Part shown: positions 30,437 to 40,391 of the stretch, piece after piece
How the letters are laid out: every line of letters starts with the position of its first letter
Position numbering within the stretch: the stretch's first letter is position 1
From: Tetramitus jugosus
Taxonomy: Eukaryota; Heterolobosea; Eutetramitea; Acrasida; Vahlkampfiidae
NCBI GenBank assembly: GCA_937625935.1
Contig: OW569385.1
Location: forward strand, 310,001-374,000
Direction: 5' to 3'
DNA: 64,000 bases
Notes under the pieces: model-generated
Databases searched by the model: none
What the model was told of the DNA's origin: nothing
The model's input: the letters and a program-made list of their open reading frames with translations, nothing else
Translations under genes and position numbers: made by a program

Positions 30437-31690
30437 ATGTTTTTCAATAGATATTACCAACCACCACAAGGTGTTATTACCCCAACCACTCCAATCCAAC
30501 ACACCACTTTCCAGAGTTACCCCGTTCCAGAAGCTTCCAACTCTTCTGTCGGCGCTCAAAATTTCCCGGTCAAGGCATTCATTACAATTTCCAAGCGATG
30601 CAAGAGACAACCCCATGCGATTAGCAAGGTCAAGAAAGCTCCAGAAGAAATTCGTCGTTTCCGCACTGCTGAAGACATTAGCTTTGAGCAATTGAAGCAA
30701 CGTATTTCCACTGTAGCTAAGCTACAAGAAAGACAACTTGAAATCACAAGTGTCAAGTACAGAGACGAAGAAGGAGACTTTGTCAACTGTGACTCTGAAG
30801 AAGAGTGGAGTGAAGCTCTGTTGAACGGTGTTGCCACTCAAAAGGTCTGTGTTGTCCATGTTGCCGTTTGCAAGCCAGCAAGCGAAGAAGAAGAAGAAGA
30901 AGAAAAGGCACCAGTCTCACCTAGAGTCAAGACCTGTAAGAGATCTACCATGAAGAAGCAACCAAAGAAGGAGGAGATGCCTCAAGAAGAAGGAGAGAGA
31001 ACAGAAGCTCCAAAAAAGTCGCTCTCCTTGCACAGAAACATTGTCTGTGATGGATGTATGCAGCACGGTATTCTTGGAACTCGATACAAGTGTGTCCAGT
31101 GCTCTGATTTTGACCTCTGTGCGCAGTGCTATGAGCAAAGAGACAAGTTGAAGCACGAAAATCACCAATTTTTGAAGATTGAGACTCCAATTGCTATTCC
31201 AGCCTTCTGTGACGATGTTTCCTTCATTATTGTCAATCCTCATGTTGAACAACAACAAGAAGTCAAGCAAGAAGAGAACAAGAAGCAAGAAGAAGAAGAA
31301 GAAGTCGAGCCAGTGGTTGAGCAACAAGAAAGAGTTGAAGAACCTGCTCCAGTGGTCGAAGAAGCACCAAAGGTTGAACACCAAGAACAAGAAGATGAAG
31401 AGCCAATCATTGAGCAAGTTCTCGAAGAAGAAGAAGTTGTTGTAGAGAAGGAGCCTGAGCAACAAGAGATTGTTGCTGAAGAGATTGTCGCTCCAGTTCA
31501 ACAACCTCAACCAACTGCGCCTGTTGTTGAGCAACAACCAGTTCAAAAGCCAATTGACCCAACTCATGCCACCACATTAGAAATTTTGAAGCAAATGGGA
31601 TTCACCAACGAAGCTTTGGCTTTGTTCTTGATCAGAAAGCATAACAACAACGTGCAAAGGGTCGTTGATGAGTACTTGAACCATCAATAA
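30437..31690 (+). CDS. p62/NBR1-type selective autophagy receptor
   Basis: ATG 30437 gives 417 residues. Order of domains: PB1 (about 44-147), ZZ zinc finger (about 200-250), a LIR-like motif (263-266), acidic/Gln coiled region, UBA (about 378-417). The PB1 has both faces: a basic cluster (KKAPEEIRRFR, residues 66-76, like REIRRF of human p62) and an acidic OPCA motif (YRDEEGDFVNCDSEEEW). It could therefore self-polymerise. The ZZ shows CDGC, CVQC and CAQC pairs. CDDVSFIIV fits an acidic-preceded [FWY]xx[LIV] Atg8-binding motif, like that of NBR1. The UBA has MGF and a DEYL end. No four-tryptophan domain, so the layout is p62-like. Likely cargo receptor for ubiquitinated material. Preceded by a TATA-like element. 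Confidence 0.85.
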   Translation: MFFNRYYQPPQGVITPTTPIQHTTFQSYPVPEASNSSVGAQNFPVKAFITISKRCKRQPHAISKVKKAPEEIRRFRTAEDISFEQLKQRISTVAKLQERQLEITSVKYRDEEGDFVNCDSEEEWSEALLNGVATQKVCVVHVAVCKPASEEEEEEEKAPVSPRVKTCKRSTMKKQPKKEEMPQEEGERTEAPKKSLSLHRNIVCDGCMQHGILGTRYKCVQCSDFDLCAQCYEQRDKLKHENHQFLKIETPIAIPAFCDDVSFIIVNPHVEQQQEVKQEENKKQEEEEEVEPVVEQQERVEEPAPVVEEAPKVEHQEQEDEEPIIEQVLEEEEVVVEKEPEQQEIVAEEIVAPVQQPQPTAPVVEQQPVQKPIDPTHATTLEILKQMGFTNEALALFLIRKHNNNVQRVVDEYLNHQ

Positions 31691-31738
31691 TCAGTCTCTC
31701 TCATCATTGTAATTATTAAAAACTGCTACTTTCCAAAA

Positions 31739-32239
31739 TTATACATTTATTGTTGTTTGCTGGTGTTCGTTTCGTCGGAGTAGGGACCGGTTGATCTTTA
31801 CAACTCCTTTCCGAATTCCTGGGTATTGATTTATCTTCTTGGTTTCTAATAGTCTGGAGATATCCAAGTGGCGAGTTTCTGGTGTGATAATCTTAAGAGA
31901 TGGCAGCCCCGTACCGCTGCCAAGTCCTCTTCTCAACCTCAATGGACGACGATTCTTCTTTGTATTATTAGGCTTTTCTTTCTCTGGTAAGGTTAGGCAG
32001 ATCTGGGTTGTATTAACTGTGTCTTTTGACTCCAGGGAGTTTGGTAGTTTCAAAAAAGGCATTGGGCTCACCGTGGTGTCCATCATACTAGAAGTTGAAG
32101 CCAATTCATCACTTGTTGTAGTTTCCTTACTCTTGGAAGAGATGTTTTCATGTGATAATCCCTCCAGAGATACAACTGGAGGAATACAATGGTCATCGTC
32201 GTTCATTATTAGTCGTTGTCTAATCTTTGAGTGAGTCAT
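31739..32239 (-). CDS. Unknown small protein with basic C-terminus
   Basis: Single exon, 166 residues, ATG at 32239. The N-terminal half is Ser/Thr-rich and disordered. The C-terminal half is basic: KKNRRPLRLRRGLGSGTGLP, then LKIITPETRHLDISRLLETK and a short KGVVKINRSLLRR end. The basic block could act in nuclear localisation or nucleic-acid binding. No family recognised. The convergent neighbour is the p62-like gene, 48 bp away. Confidence 0.5.
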   Translation of the reverse strand: MTHSKIRQRLIMNDDDHCIPPVVSLEGLSHENISSKSKETTTSDELASTSSMMDTTVSPMPFLKLPNSLESKDTVNTTQICLTLPEKEKPNNTKKNRRPLRLRRGLGSGTGLPSLKIITPETRHLDISRLLETKKINQYPGIRKGVVKINRSLLRRNEHQQTTINV

Positions 32240-32881
32240 TGATGATGGTGGTATTTCACACTGGTAACACAGTTCTTATCGTAGTTTTGTTGTATTTATC
32301 AGTGTGGTTGGACCTGGTACTTGAGTTCAAAGAAATGAGAAGGAGTCCATGCAATACAATCTTTTTATATTGTAAGAAACGATGAGAGCTAAAACAATCG
32401 CGAGAGATTTCAACCTCCAATGTAATCGCGTCGGGTTTGTTTATTTTTGATTGTTTTTTGTAAGGAATATTTCTTCTTTGAAATGTTGTTCCTTCTTGTT
32501 CGGGTTATCATACCTTTTGAATACAAAAAAACCTCAAGATCTCGGATATCAATTACAAAGTCGGAAAGATAATTCCGAAAAGCGCGAGTAAGAGAGTCAT
32601 GAAAGGGCAATGCGAGAGAGAATTACAAAGATAGGTACCATCGTCGAACGATGCATCTTTCCTCCCAATCAAAACAGGGGCAAATCTAATCACCTTCTTG
32701 TGGCACAAAGAAAACCTTTTCTTACTCTTAACTTCATTGAATGGAGTTTGATCAAAGCTATAGTGTTATTCTCCGCCTCTGTCTGATTGATCTACAAATC
32801 TTCTTGCCGCCTTTTTAATCGCAATTTGAAACCGCTGTTTTCTCTCGTTTTCTGGGTGGAAGTTGTTGAAATCTATGTGCA
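32240..32881. other. Divergent intergenic region, 642 bp
   Basis: Longest spacer outside the 52-56 kb region; lies between the starts of the 166-residue gene (minus) and SFI1 (plus). A minus frame of 67 codons (32410-32610) has no domain. A small palindrome (CATCGT-CGA-ACGATG, at about 32639-32653) is present. Nothing else supported. Confidence 0.5.
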
Positions 32882-35800
32882 ATGATTGATCACTCGGCTC
32901 TAATGAGTGATTCTTTCATTCAAAATTCTGACAAGTTGGTCAAAGCTCGACAACTCTTCAAGGAGAATAAAATGTTGAGTAGTCCATTGAGAAACTCTAT
33001 TCAACATTTATCAGAATTGGAGCAGAGCTTGGATCTCATGAGTTCTGCCGGAGAGTCTCACCAAATTCCTCCCTACAATGTCTCAGGTGTCAGTGAGAAG
33101 GAAATTAAAGCAGATTATCGTCTCATGGATGATTACAAACTCGATTTATACGAGCAAGTGAAGAAGGGAGCTAAGATTCCAGAATTGTACCAACAAATTT
33201 TGCATCAAGAGTACACGAACACTCTAAAAGCTGAAATGCATAATCGAAATCTGGCTGAACTTCATAGGAAACAAAAGTATGAACAAAAGATGGGGATGAT
33301 GAGAATGAGGTCAGTGTTAAAACGAGTTCCTAAGAATTCATTACGATTGAAACAATTAACACTTGATGATGAAGACTACACTGATGATCATGATCGATTT
33401 AAGACCAGAGAATTAGAAACCAATCGCTCATTAGAACTCTTAAGAGAAGAAATACTAGAGGAGAAGGAAGAGGATGGACTCGAAGATGGTTCAGGAACCG
33501 ACGATTTGAAGACGGTTGAAGAAGAGGATGGAAGTGATGTAAGTAGAAAGTGTGAGCATCACCACCCTGGAAGAAGTGTCATATGGGAGGAAGATGAACC
33601 GGAAGAAGAGATATCATACGAAGAGCAGAGATGGAGGGAAGATGAACTCGTTTCACAGGCATCAAAGGCCCCCACAGTCGAATACATTATCCCTTCGACC
33701 TCAGATGCAGTGAGTCGTCTTGAAGAACCTGAAGAGTATCCCATAGAAGAGGTAAACCGAACATTAACAGAGGAATCTCTATCAATATCTCCCTTCGATT
33801 CTCCTCATGAAAGTGAAAACTCCCTGTCTTATCACGAGAGGAGAGAAGCAGAAAATTTTGTTCGGTCAGTAGAGACTGATGAACTGGAACTATATCAAAA
33901 TATCTCTCCGAAAACACCACCTACAGTGTTGAGATTGCCTCGGGATGAATTGTCAACATCTCCAACAGCAAGCTATCACAGCATGATTCAATCAACCTTA
34001 CCATCTGAATCTCTAATCAGAACTCCAAATCCTCGACCAACATTTCCCCGAACACCAACCGAGCCAGAATATCTTCCTTCACCCACACCCGAAAAACATC
34101 CTCTGAGAGGGTCAAGTAAGGATGAAACATTTGAGTCTGAAAATCTTAAGGTCCCAAAAAGATCATCTGATACTCAAACTTCGAATATGATCATAGCAGA
34201 GAAGAAGGCAGCGAACACTCAGACTGAAAAATATTCTTTAGGTTGTTTCAGTGACAGTTTCGCATCCATATTTGGAAAGAGTAGATCGTTATCTCTCCCT
34301 CGATCCATACTAGGAAGTTCGCAGGGACCAATGGAAGATGTGACTCTGTCACATGAGCATCGAGGGGAAGAGGGACAAGACAAATCTACGTTCCTAAGAG
34401 ATTTTTCCAACTTTCCAAATGAAGCAGAACATACTCTTCCGGAACAAGAGAAGAAATATCCATGTAATTCTCAGTCCACCTCCCATGCTAACCTTTCATC
34501 CATTTTCGAGAGAGAACCTAGCAAACTTCTATCACCACCATTTTCTCAGATTCATGAACACTCACAAGAGCGAGTAAATGCCTCTCAGTTCTCGATATGG
34601 TCCAGCAATAAGCGAACAGATTCGATTATTCCTAATCCTAACTCTAATACTTCGTCGATACTACTCCGAGGAACACCCAAAATAGAAGAAAAGGAAACCC
34701 TTCAGTGTCCTCCCAGAACACTTGACTATTCAGAGTTTGCCATCAGAAAGCCCCTTGATCCTTTCAATGAAGAGGGACCATTCATCAAGAGTAGTTTCTC
34801 CACACCTAAATCTACAATAGAGCATCAAACTGGGACAAGAAGTCTGGTCTCAACCGGAAGGTCAAAAATCCTACATAGCTTCTTTCAAGAACCAACAACT
34901 AAAGCGACCATAAGCGATTTATTTGAGAGGATGCGAGCATTCGAAGAAAATAGAAATGGCAAGATGATAGAATATTATTTCAAGAAGTGGTACATACATT
35001 ACAGAGCACTAAAGTTGTATCAACAATCAATTCAGAACAGGGTTCTTCTCGGATTGAAGCGAAACATTTCGCTCTCAAGTCAAGAAGAGGTCGAGAGAGG
35101 TGTCAAAATCAGATTTTTCAGGAGCTGGAAACATCATTGCAGACATTCAATTTTCGAAAGAAAAATGGGTCAGTTAATTCATCAATCATACCGAAGTATG
35201 TTAATCCGGAAATCATTGGAGTGGGTAAACATACAGTTAAGTCATTTGCACCTTGGACATCGATGTAGTCAGTTCGTTTACGAAAAGGAACAACTTCGAT
35301 TACGAACATTGTTCAAGAAATGGAGAAACGATTCAAAGTCTCAAGTTGTCAATCGACAGAGAGTTTTCTCCTCTTGCTTCAATCACTGGAGAATTTTGCA
35401 GCAAACAAACCGAGTTGTGCGAAGAACTATATTGTCCAAATATTTCCGAATGATGGTGGATCTAGTTGAGTCAATTAGAACATCTAATGTTGAACTACAG
35501 ATAGCGGATTCGAATCACACTCGGGCATTGATCACCAAACACTTCAAGATGTGGGTAGAGAAGAGAAAACGTATTGAGAAGAAGAATTGTCTTATTCCTC
35601 ATTTTAAAGCTTTGAAATTGAATATTTATCAGAATCAGGAGGAATTATCAGTTAATCAAGAGGTTATCATGCGTTCTGTTCAAGCATATGTATTCAGAAA
35701 ATGGAGAATGAAGGTGTTAAAGAAGAATAAGGAGAGGGTTGCTCTGTTGGTTAGAATGTACTTCCTCAGAAGAAGGACCTTCTCGCAGTGGATTCAGAAG

Positions 35801-38185
35801 TGCAATGTTGTGATCGAAAAAAGAAAAGCTGTTATTGCTGAAGAAAATCGATCAAAAGGTGTACTACTCGAGGCAGCGAAACAGTTTAACCTGAACCGGA
35901 GTGCAGTATTAAAGAGAAGAGTATTCTTCTTTTGGAAAACCTTACAACTAAAAGAAATCAATGAGAGGAACGCCCTATTAGAACATCGTCGAATGTTAAT
36001 ACTAAAAAGTATGGTCGGTCTCTGGAGGAGAAGGTTGTGGTACCAAAAGAAGAAAACCGAAGAAAAATATTATTGGTTTTTCTCATGGAGACAAGCAGTT
36101 TCAGAAAGTAGAGCTAACAAGTATCACAGAATTCACTCAATCACGAAGGTATTCGGGAGGTGGAATCTTATGCTACAAATGGTAACAGAAGATAAACTGA
36201 CTCAAAGTTTTAGAGAAACTCACTTAGTGCGGCGATTCTTTCTTCATTGGAGAGATTCTTCTCCTTTAAGGAAAGAACAAGGTTCTTTCATATTCGGACT
36301 TGAGAGTAATCGAAAGATTCAAGTGTTCTCCGTCTGGAAAAGTCTCACGATTGTAAGTCGGCAACATGCAGCTGCAGATTCATTTAGGGATTACAATATC
36401 TTGAAAACCAGGTTCAAACAATGGAAAAGAGCATTGTATTGTAAGGATGTCATGACTCACATGTTCCATTTCCAAGCTCGGTCATATTTTACCGCTTTTA
36501 AATTGGGAATTCAAACAATGAGACATGAGAAGCAAACGCTTAGAGAGTACTTCCAATGGTGGACCCTATCTCTCGTCGAACGAGAGCACACAATTAAGAT
36601 TTTCGAGAAAAAGATGAATCGAAGACAGTTGGCAATTGGTTTCAACAATTGGAGGCAGGATGTCGATAGGAGTATCCAAGCGAGAGTTTTCTATCGGAAA
36701 ACAACTGCAATTCGATGTTGGAGAGAGTGGAAAGAGGGATTAACTCGCAAGCAAGTCGAGACTTCTCTCTTAGAGAAAACTTTCAGGGGTTTAAAACAGA
36801 TATATTGCGAACAAGCACATATCATTCCTGTAATCAAATTATATTTCAATCGATGGAGAAAACTCCTTCAACGTCGAAGTGAGATTGAGCATGAGGGAGA
36901 AACAGTACTAAGGAAGCTGTACTTTTCGAGATGGTTGTCGTCTCTTCGGAAATCGTGCAACAGGAGGATTTCGTCAAGATTTATTCTGTTGAGAGCCTTC
37001 CTTCAATCTTGGCAAGAAAGAACAATATGGAAAATACACGCTTCGAGGAATGAAGCAACCGCTGATGACTTCCACATATATTCTACAAAGAAAATCTTCT
37101 TTGAAAGAATGGTGAAGAACTACAAGGATATTCTTCACGACAGAGAAGTTTGTACAATACTGGATCAATTCAGAAAGAAACAAAACTTCAACCTCTGGCT
37201 GAGTAAAGTGAATACTATCGAGGAACAGAATAGCCTGGTCGTTCAGTTTAGGAACAGGAGGGATGTTGAGTTGTTAAAGCGAATAGTTCTTGCATGGAAG
37301 AAAGACCATCGCAACAAGATGAGAGTCACAGCTTGTTACAAAACTTTTGTTGTGTCTGTAACTCGAGGATTCTTCGAATCTTGGAAGGAAAGATATCTCA
37401 TATCTATGAAAACTAAGTTTGTTGAAGAACGATCGAAGAAATGGTTGAAGATGAGATGTATATTGTGGTGGAAACAAAGACAAAGAGAAAGTATTCAAAC
37501 TAGAATCAAGTGCGAAACGATCCGAAAATATTGGGATGCTTGGAAACTCTTTGTAGAGTACCAAAGGTACAGGAAGATCCGCCATTCTGTCAAACATCCT
37601 CCCTCTCAAGGAAAAAGGAAAAAATCACGAGTCAAGATGTACAAGAGTCACAGAGATAGCGAGAGAGCTGCCCCAGGCTTGTTCGAAAAGGATGTCCAGA
37701 CTAGCATGATTTTAAATTCCCAAGGAGCTCAAATAGTTGAACCTATCACAATCCAGGAATGTCACAATGACAGCGAGGAGAGCACAACCAAGAAAATGGT
37801 GCAAGAGAATGATGCTATCCCCCAGAGTCATCCTCCTGAAGCGATCACCACACCTCCAGAGAGTTCAAGTGAGTTTAGGAAACATGAAGAACTCATACTG
37901 CCTCCCATGACAACAGATATCATGAAGAAACCTTTCTCTCCTCCAACTCAAAAATTGAGTGAAGCTCTAAGTGATCTGCAGATACTCTTTAATAGCGGGG
38001 ATCCTAACTATGCTAGTCATTTACAGAGAGTGGCAGCCTCTCCACAAATCAAAAAACAGCTCCAAAAGGCCTTTGAAGACTATGACATGATAGATCCGTT
38101 CACCATTCATCAAAGAACGTTTGAACATACTCACAAAGATGGTGATCCGAGCCACACGCGACTTGTCCAAGAATTGCGGTACTAG
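32882..38185 (+). CDS. SFI1-like centrin-binding repeat protein
   Basis: Single exon, 1767 residues. Residues 1-690 are acidic and Ser/Pro/Thr-rich with many SP/TP sites (SPTPEKHPL, PRTPTEPEYLPSP), possible Cdk targets. Residues about 695-1560 (about 34960-37570) hold at least 20 repeats spaced 30-40 residues with a [FYL]xxW core: YFKKWYIHY, FFRSWKHH, LFKKWRND, VFRKWRMKV, RFKQWKRAL, FNNWRQDV, YFNRWRKLL, YFSRWLSSLRK. This is the SFI1 pattern, in which each helix segment binds one centrin. SFI1 builds the spindle-pole-body half-bridge in yeast and acts at centrosomes and basal bodies elsewhere. The ends differ from yeast Sfi1, so orthology is by repeat type only. Confidence 0.8.
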   Translation: MIDHSALMSDSFIQNSDKLVKARQLFKENKMLSSPLRNSIQHLSELEQSLDLMSSAGESHQIPPYNVSGVSEKEIKADYRLMDDYKLDLYEQVKKGAKIPELYQQILHQEYTNTLKAEMHNRNLAELHRKQKYEQKMGMMRMRSVLKRVPKNSLRLKQLTLDDEDYTDDHDRFKTRELETNRSLELLREEILEEKEEDGLEDGSGTDDLKTVEEEDGSDVSRKCEHHHPGRSVIWEEDEPEEEISYEEQRWREDELVSQASKAPTVEYIIPSTSDAVSRLEEPEEYPIEEVNRTLTEESLSISPFDSPHESENSLSYHERREAENFVRSVETDELELYQNISPKTPPTVLRLPRDELSTSPTASYHSMIQSTLPSESLIRTPNPRPTFPRTPTEPEYLPSPTPEKHPLRGSSKDETFESENLKVPKRSSDTQTSNMIIAEKKAANTQTEKYSLGCFSDSFASIFGKSRSLSLPRSILGSSQGPMEDVTLSHEHRGEEGQDKSTFLRDFSNFPNEAEHTLPEQEKKYPCNSQSTSHANLSSIFEREPSKLLSPPFSQIHEHSQERVNASQFSIWSSNKRTDSIIPNPNSNTSSILLRGTPKIEEKETLQCPPRTLDYSEFAIRKPLDPFNEEGPFIKSSFSTPKSTIEHQTGTRSLVSTGRSKILHSFFQEPTTKATISDLFERMRAFEENRNGKMIEYYFKKWYIHYRALKLYQQSIQNRVLLGLKRNISLSSQEEVERGVKIRFFRSWKHHCRHSIFERKMGQLIHQSYRSMLIRKSLEWVNIQLSHLHLGHRCSQFVYEKEQLRLRTLFKKWRNDSKSQVVNRQRVFSSCFNHWRILQQTNRVVRRTILSKYFRMMVDLVESIRTSNVELQIADSNHTRALITKHFKMWVEKRKRIEKKNCLIPHFKALKLNIYQNQEELSVNQEVIMRSVQAYVFRKWRMKVLKKNKERVALLVRMYFLRRRTFSQWIQKCNVVIEKRKAVIAEENRSKGVLLEAAKQFNLNRSAVLKRRVFFFWKTLQLKEINERNALLEHRRMLILKSMVGLWRRRLWYQKKKTEEKYYWFFSWRQAVSESRANKYHRIHSITKVFGRWNLMLQMVTEDKLTQSFRETHLVRRFFLHWRDSSPLRKEQGSFIFGLESNRKIQVFSVWKSLTIVSRQHAAADSFRDYNILKTRFKQWKRALYCKDVMTHMFHFQARSYFTAFKLGIQTMRHEKQTLREYFQWWTLSLVEREHTIKIFEKKMNRRQLAIGFNNWRQDVDRSIQARVFYRKTTAIRCWREWKEGLTRKQVETSLLEKTFRGLKQIYCEQAHIIPVIKLYFNRWRKLLQRRSEIEHEGETVLRKLYFSRWLSSLRKSCNRRISSRFILLRAFLQSWQERTIWKIHASRNEATADDFHIYSTKKIFFERMVKNYKDILHDREVCTILDQFRKKQNFNLWLSKVNTIEEQNSLVVQFRNRRDVELLKRIVLAWKKDHRNKMRVTACYKTFVVSVTRGFFESWKERYLISMKTKFVEERSKKWLKMRCILWWKQRQRESIQTRIKCETIRKYWDAWKLFVEYQRYRKIRHSVKHPPSQGKRKKSRVKMYKSHRDSERAAPGLFEKDVQTSMILNSQGAQIVEPITIQECHNDSEESTTKKMVQENDAIPQSHPPEAITTPPESSSEFRKHEELILPPMTTDIMKKPFSPPTQKLSEALSDLQILFNSGDPNYASHLQRVAASPQIKKQLQKAFEDYDMIDPFTIHQRTFEHTHKDGDPSHTRLVQELRY

Positions 38186-38217
38186 CTAGTAAAAGCTACA
38201 ATGATCTTCACCTATGA

Positions 38218-39843
38218 TCACAACTTTATATCTGCGAGATCAAGCTTGTACATTTGTTGATTATAGTTGTATCTAGGAGTCGGATGTGCCTTGTCGAATG
38301 TATTCACGTAGGTTCCTTCAAAGAAAATGATTCGACCATCTTGTTGATCAAACAAGGAATAGTGAACTGGATTGTAAAAATCTCTGGTCTTGTGTGTCAC
38401 GACTTTCTTGGCATAAACATATGGTCCATGAGGCTCGTCAGCTTCCGAGTACCACACCTCACCAATGAAACTTGATTCTCCAAATGATTGTTCTGCAATC
38501 ATCACATACTTCTTTCGATATTGGTTCCAGGATACTGAGCCTGCAGCCGCCAAAATATTCTTTGATGGATCATCGACAGATCTTAATTGTAAATAATAGG
38601 CTTCGTCCCTCTTGATTACTCCCTTCTCTACGAGCGTGTTCAATTGATAGATTGTAAGAGGACTCGTATTCACCTTCCATGACCAAATCAATTTTCCGTC
38701 ATCCCCTCTATCCAATTGGATGGCGTTCAAGTCATTATTAGGAATGGTGGTGGATGGTTTAAGGCACGTGAATGCCTCGTAGGACGATAACTGAGTGAAT
38801 CCCTCCACTGAAGCTTTACAGCGAATCATTGGATATGGTTGACCAAAATAAACGTAATTGTCTACAATAAGAGGATGACCGCCATCCACAGGCCAAATAT
38901 GATCCCTTCCATACGCCAATACATCAGCAATTTTTTCAAATTGTGTCAACTTTTCATTCCATCTAATCAATCCTCTCTTCTCTGCAACATCACCATTTGG
39001 TGGCTTATAATATGCTCCCATCATGTGTTCAGTCCCCTGTGCATCCCGTAAACTTACAATATCATGAATCCAGGTGGGTTCACTTAATGGTTCGATGGGT
39101 GCCATGGGTTTTACAAAGCTCGATTCTCCTCTAATTGATCTGTCTCGAGTCGCTTGAGAGTGGTGTGTATTGATCTTTTGAGAGTTGTCATCTGTTGTGA
39201 TGTATGATATATTCAGACCAAATTCAATGTTCAATTGACTCTGATCAATAGTGGCGCCTGTTGCATGAAAGTTACCGAGTACGTAACTCGGTTTTAATGT
39301 ATCTCCATAGAACATGTATATCCTGTTCTTGAACAGGCACATCATGGAACTATCTAAACCCATGACCTGAGAATTAATCAGAAACTTCTTGTACGCAAAA
39401 TCAGTAGCAATCTTGCCATTCTGTATCGATTCTCCCACCATCAACGAGTCCCTATATATCCCTTCACCTGTCGAGCGATACAATCGGTGAGCAATCTGCG
39501 TACGAGTCATGTTCAACACTGTACGACCACCAGAGGACACAAACACGGCAGCACCAGAGAAACCAATGGCATCCTTTTCAAACTCGTAACCGTCAGCCAC
39601 AATCTCAAAGTACACTGTCGAATCCATGAGTCCCAACTCAAAGAATGCTACCACGCCGTTACTGTCGGTGAAATGAGAGATCATGTTGGTTGTGGTCAGG
39701 TTTACCATTGGAATTCCCCTCTGTGTCTCCTTGTCAACCACCTTTATTGTGTGATAAGGAGATGACATCTTTGAAGTAACCACCTGCATGAGCACCAGTA
39801 ACAAGAATAAGACGGGCAACGACAAAAAGCTATTCTTTGGCAT
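38218..39843 (-). CDS. Secreted protein with carboxypeptidase-regulatory-like N-domain and predicted beta-propeller
   Basis: ATG 39843 gives 541 residues starting with a signal peptide (MPKNSFLSLPVLFLLLVLMQ, cut near 25). A longer frame upstream would overlap the divergent gene and places the signal internally, so I reject it. Residues about 30-125 look like a carboxypeptidase-regulatory or transthyretin-like beta sandwich (IKVVDKETQRGIPMVNLTTT, then FTDSNGVVAFFE). The remainder resembles a multi-bladed propeller with repeated Asp/Trp/Gly strands: YMFYGDTL, HDIVSLRDAQGTEHMMGAYY, HIWPVDGGHPLIVDNYVYFG, KYVMIAEQSFGESSFIGEVW and GRIIFFEGTYVN. This blade pattern is common in glycoside-hydrolase-like families. 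Extracellular or lysosomal; substrate unknown. Confidence 0.65.
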   Translation of the reverse strand: MPKNSFLSLPVLFLLLVLMQVVTSKMSSPYHTIKVVDKETQRGIPMVNLTTTNMISHFTDSNGVVAFFELGLMDSTVYFEIVADGYEFEKDAIGFSGAAVFVSSGGRTVLNMTRTQIAHRLYRSTGEGIYRDSLMVGESIQNGKIATDFAYKKFLINSQVMGLDSSMMCLFKNRIYMFYGDTLKPSYVLGNFHATGATIDQSQLNIEFGLNISYITTDDNSQKINTHHSQATRDRSIRGESSFVKPMAPIEPLSEPTWIHDIVSLRDAQGTEHMMGAYYKPPNGDVAEKRGLIRWNEKLTQFEKIADVLAYGRDHIWPVDGGHPLIVDNYVYFGQPYPMIRCKASVEGFTQLSSYEAFTCLKPSTTIPNNDLNAIQLDRGDDGKLIWSWKVNTSPLTIYQLNTLVEKGVIKRDEAYYLQLRSVDDPSKNILAAAGSVSWNQYRKKYVMIAEQSFGESSFIGEVWYSEADEPHGPYVYAKKVVTHKTRDFYNPVHYSLFDQQDGRIIFFEGTYVNTFDKAHPTPRYNYNQQMYKLDLADIKL

Positions 39844-39963
39844 CTGGAAACAAACAAGCAAGATCAATGGTATTGTTCTTGAAATAATTGTTCTTTGACG
39901 GAGGACAAATTCAGAAAAAAAAGGTGCCCAATTCAGCAAGGAGAAATTTTCGAGTGTGTGAAA

Positions 39964-40314
39964 ATGATGAACGACGCAAACAATAATGTGGTGCAACAAG
40001 AAGAAGAACAAGTCAATCTTCCATGTCATGAAGATTTGAATCAAACTCCAATTCCAGAGCAAAATCAAGATCAAGCCAACATAAAGAAGGTGGTTCAAGT
40101 TCGTGATGTCAACAAGCTCATACCCATCATCAACCAGGATTATCGTGGCAGAAGGAGACATAAGCTACAGCCTGTTGTGGAGTGGCGCGAAATCACGCCT
40201 GAAATGAGAAATAAATCCCTAGTGAAGAAGATGCGGCGGGAAAGGAAACAAATAAAGAGCGCCAAGAAAGCGCGGGAGAAGCAACTGCTTGTTCAGGACT
40301 CGACCAAAGAATAA
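39964..40314 (+). CDS. Small basic protein, unknown
   Basis: ATG 39964 gives 116 residues. The first 50 are Asn/Gln/Glu-rich. The C-terminal part is a strongly basic helix (MRNKSLVKKMRRERKQIKSA) after VVQVRDVNKLIPIINQDYRG. The basic helix suggests RNA or ribosome binding, but no family is recognised. Divergent from the secreted-protein gene with 120 bp between starts, and convergent with the nitrilase gene (77 bp between stops). Confidence 0.5.
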   Translation: MMNDANNNVVQQEEEQVNLPCHEDLNQTPIPEQNQDQANIKKVVQVRDVNKLIPIINQDYRGRRRHKLQPVVEWREITPEMRNKSLVKKMRRERKQIKSAKKAREKQLLVQDSTKE

Positions 40315-40391
40315 AGTTGAAGAGTTTTTGTTCAAGCTTATTTGCTTATTTTTGTTCGTTGGCTGCAGCGATGAATAAAGGAATTGTTGTA

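Noticed and set aside
39844-40161. Longer start for the secreted protein
   Set aside because: It would overlap the divergent gene and bury a clear signal peptide inside the protein.
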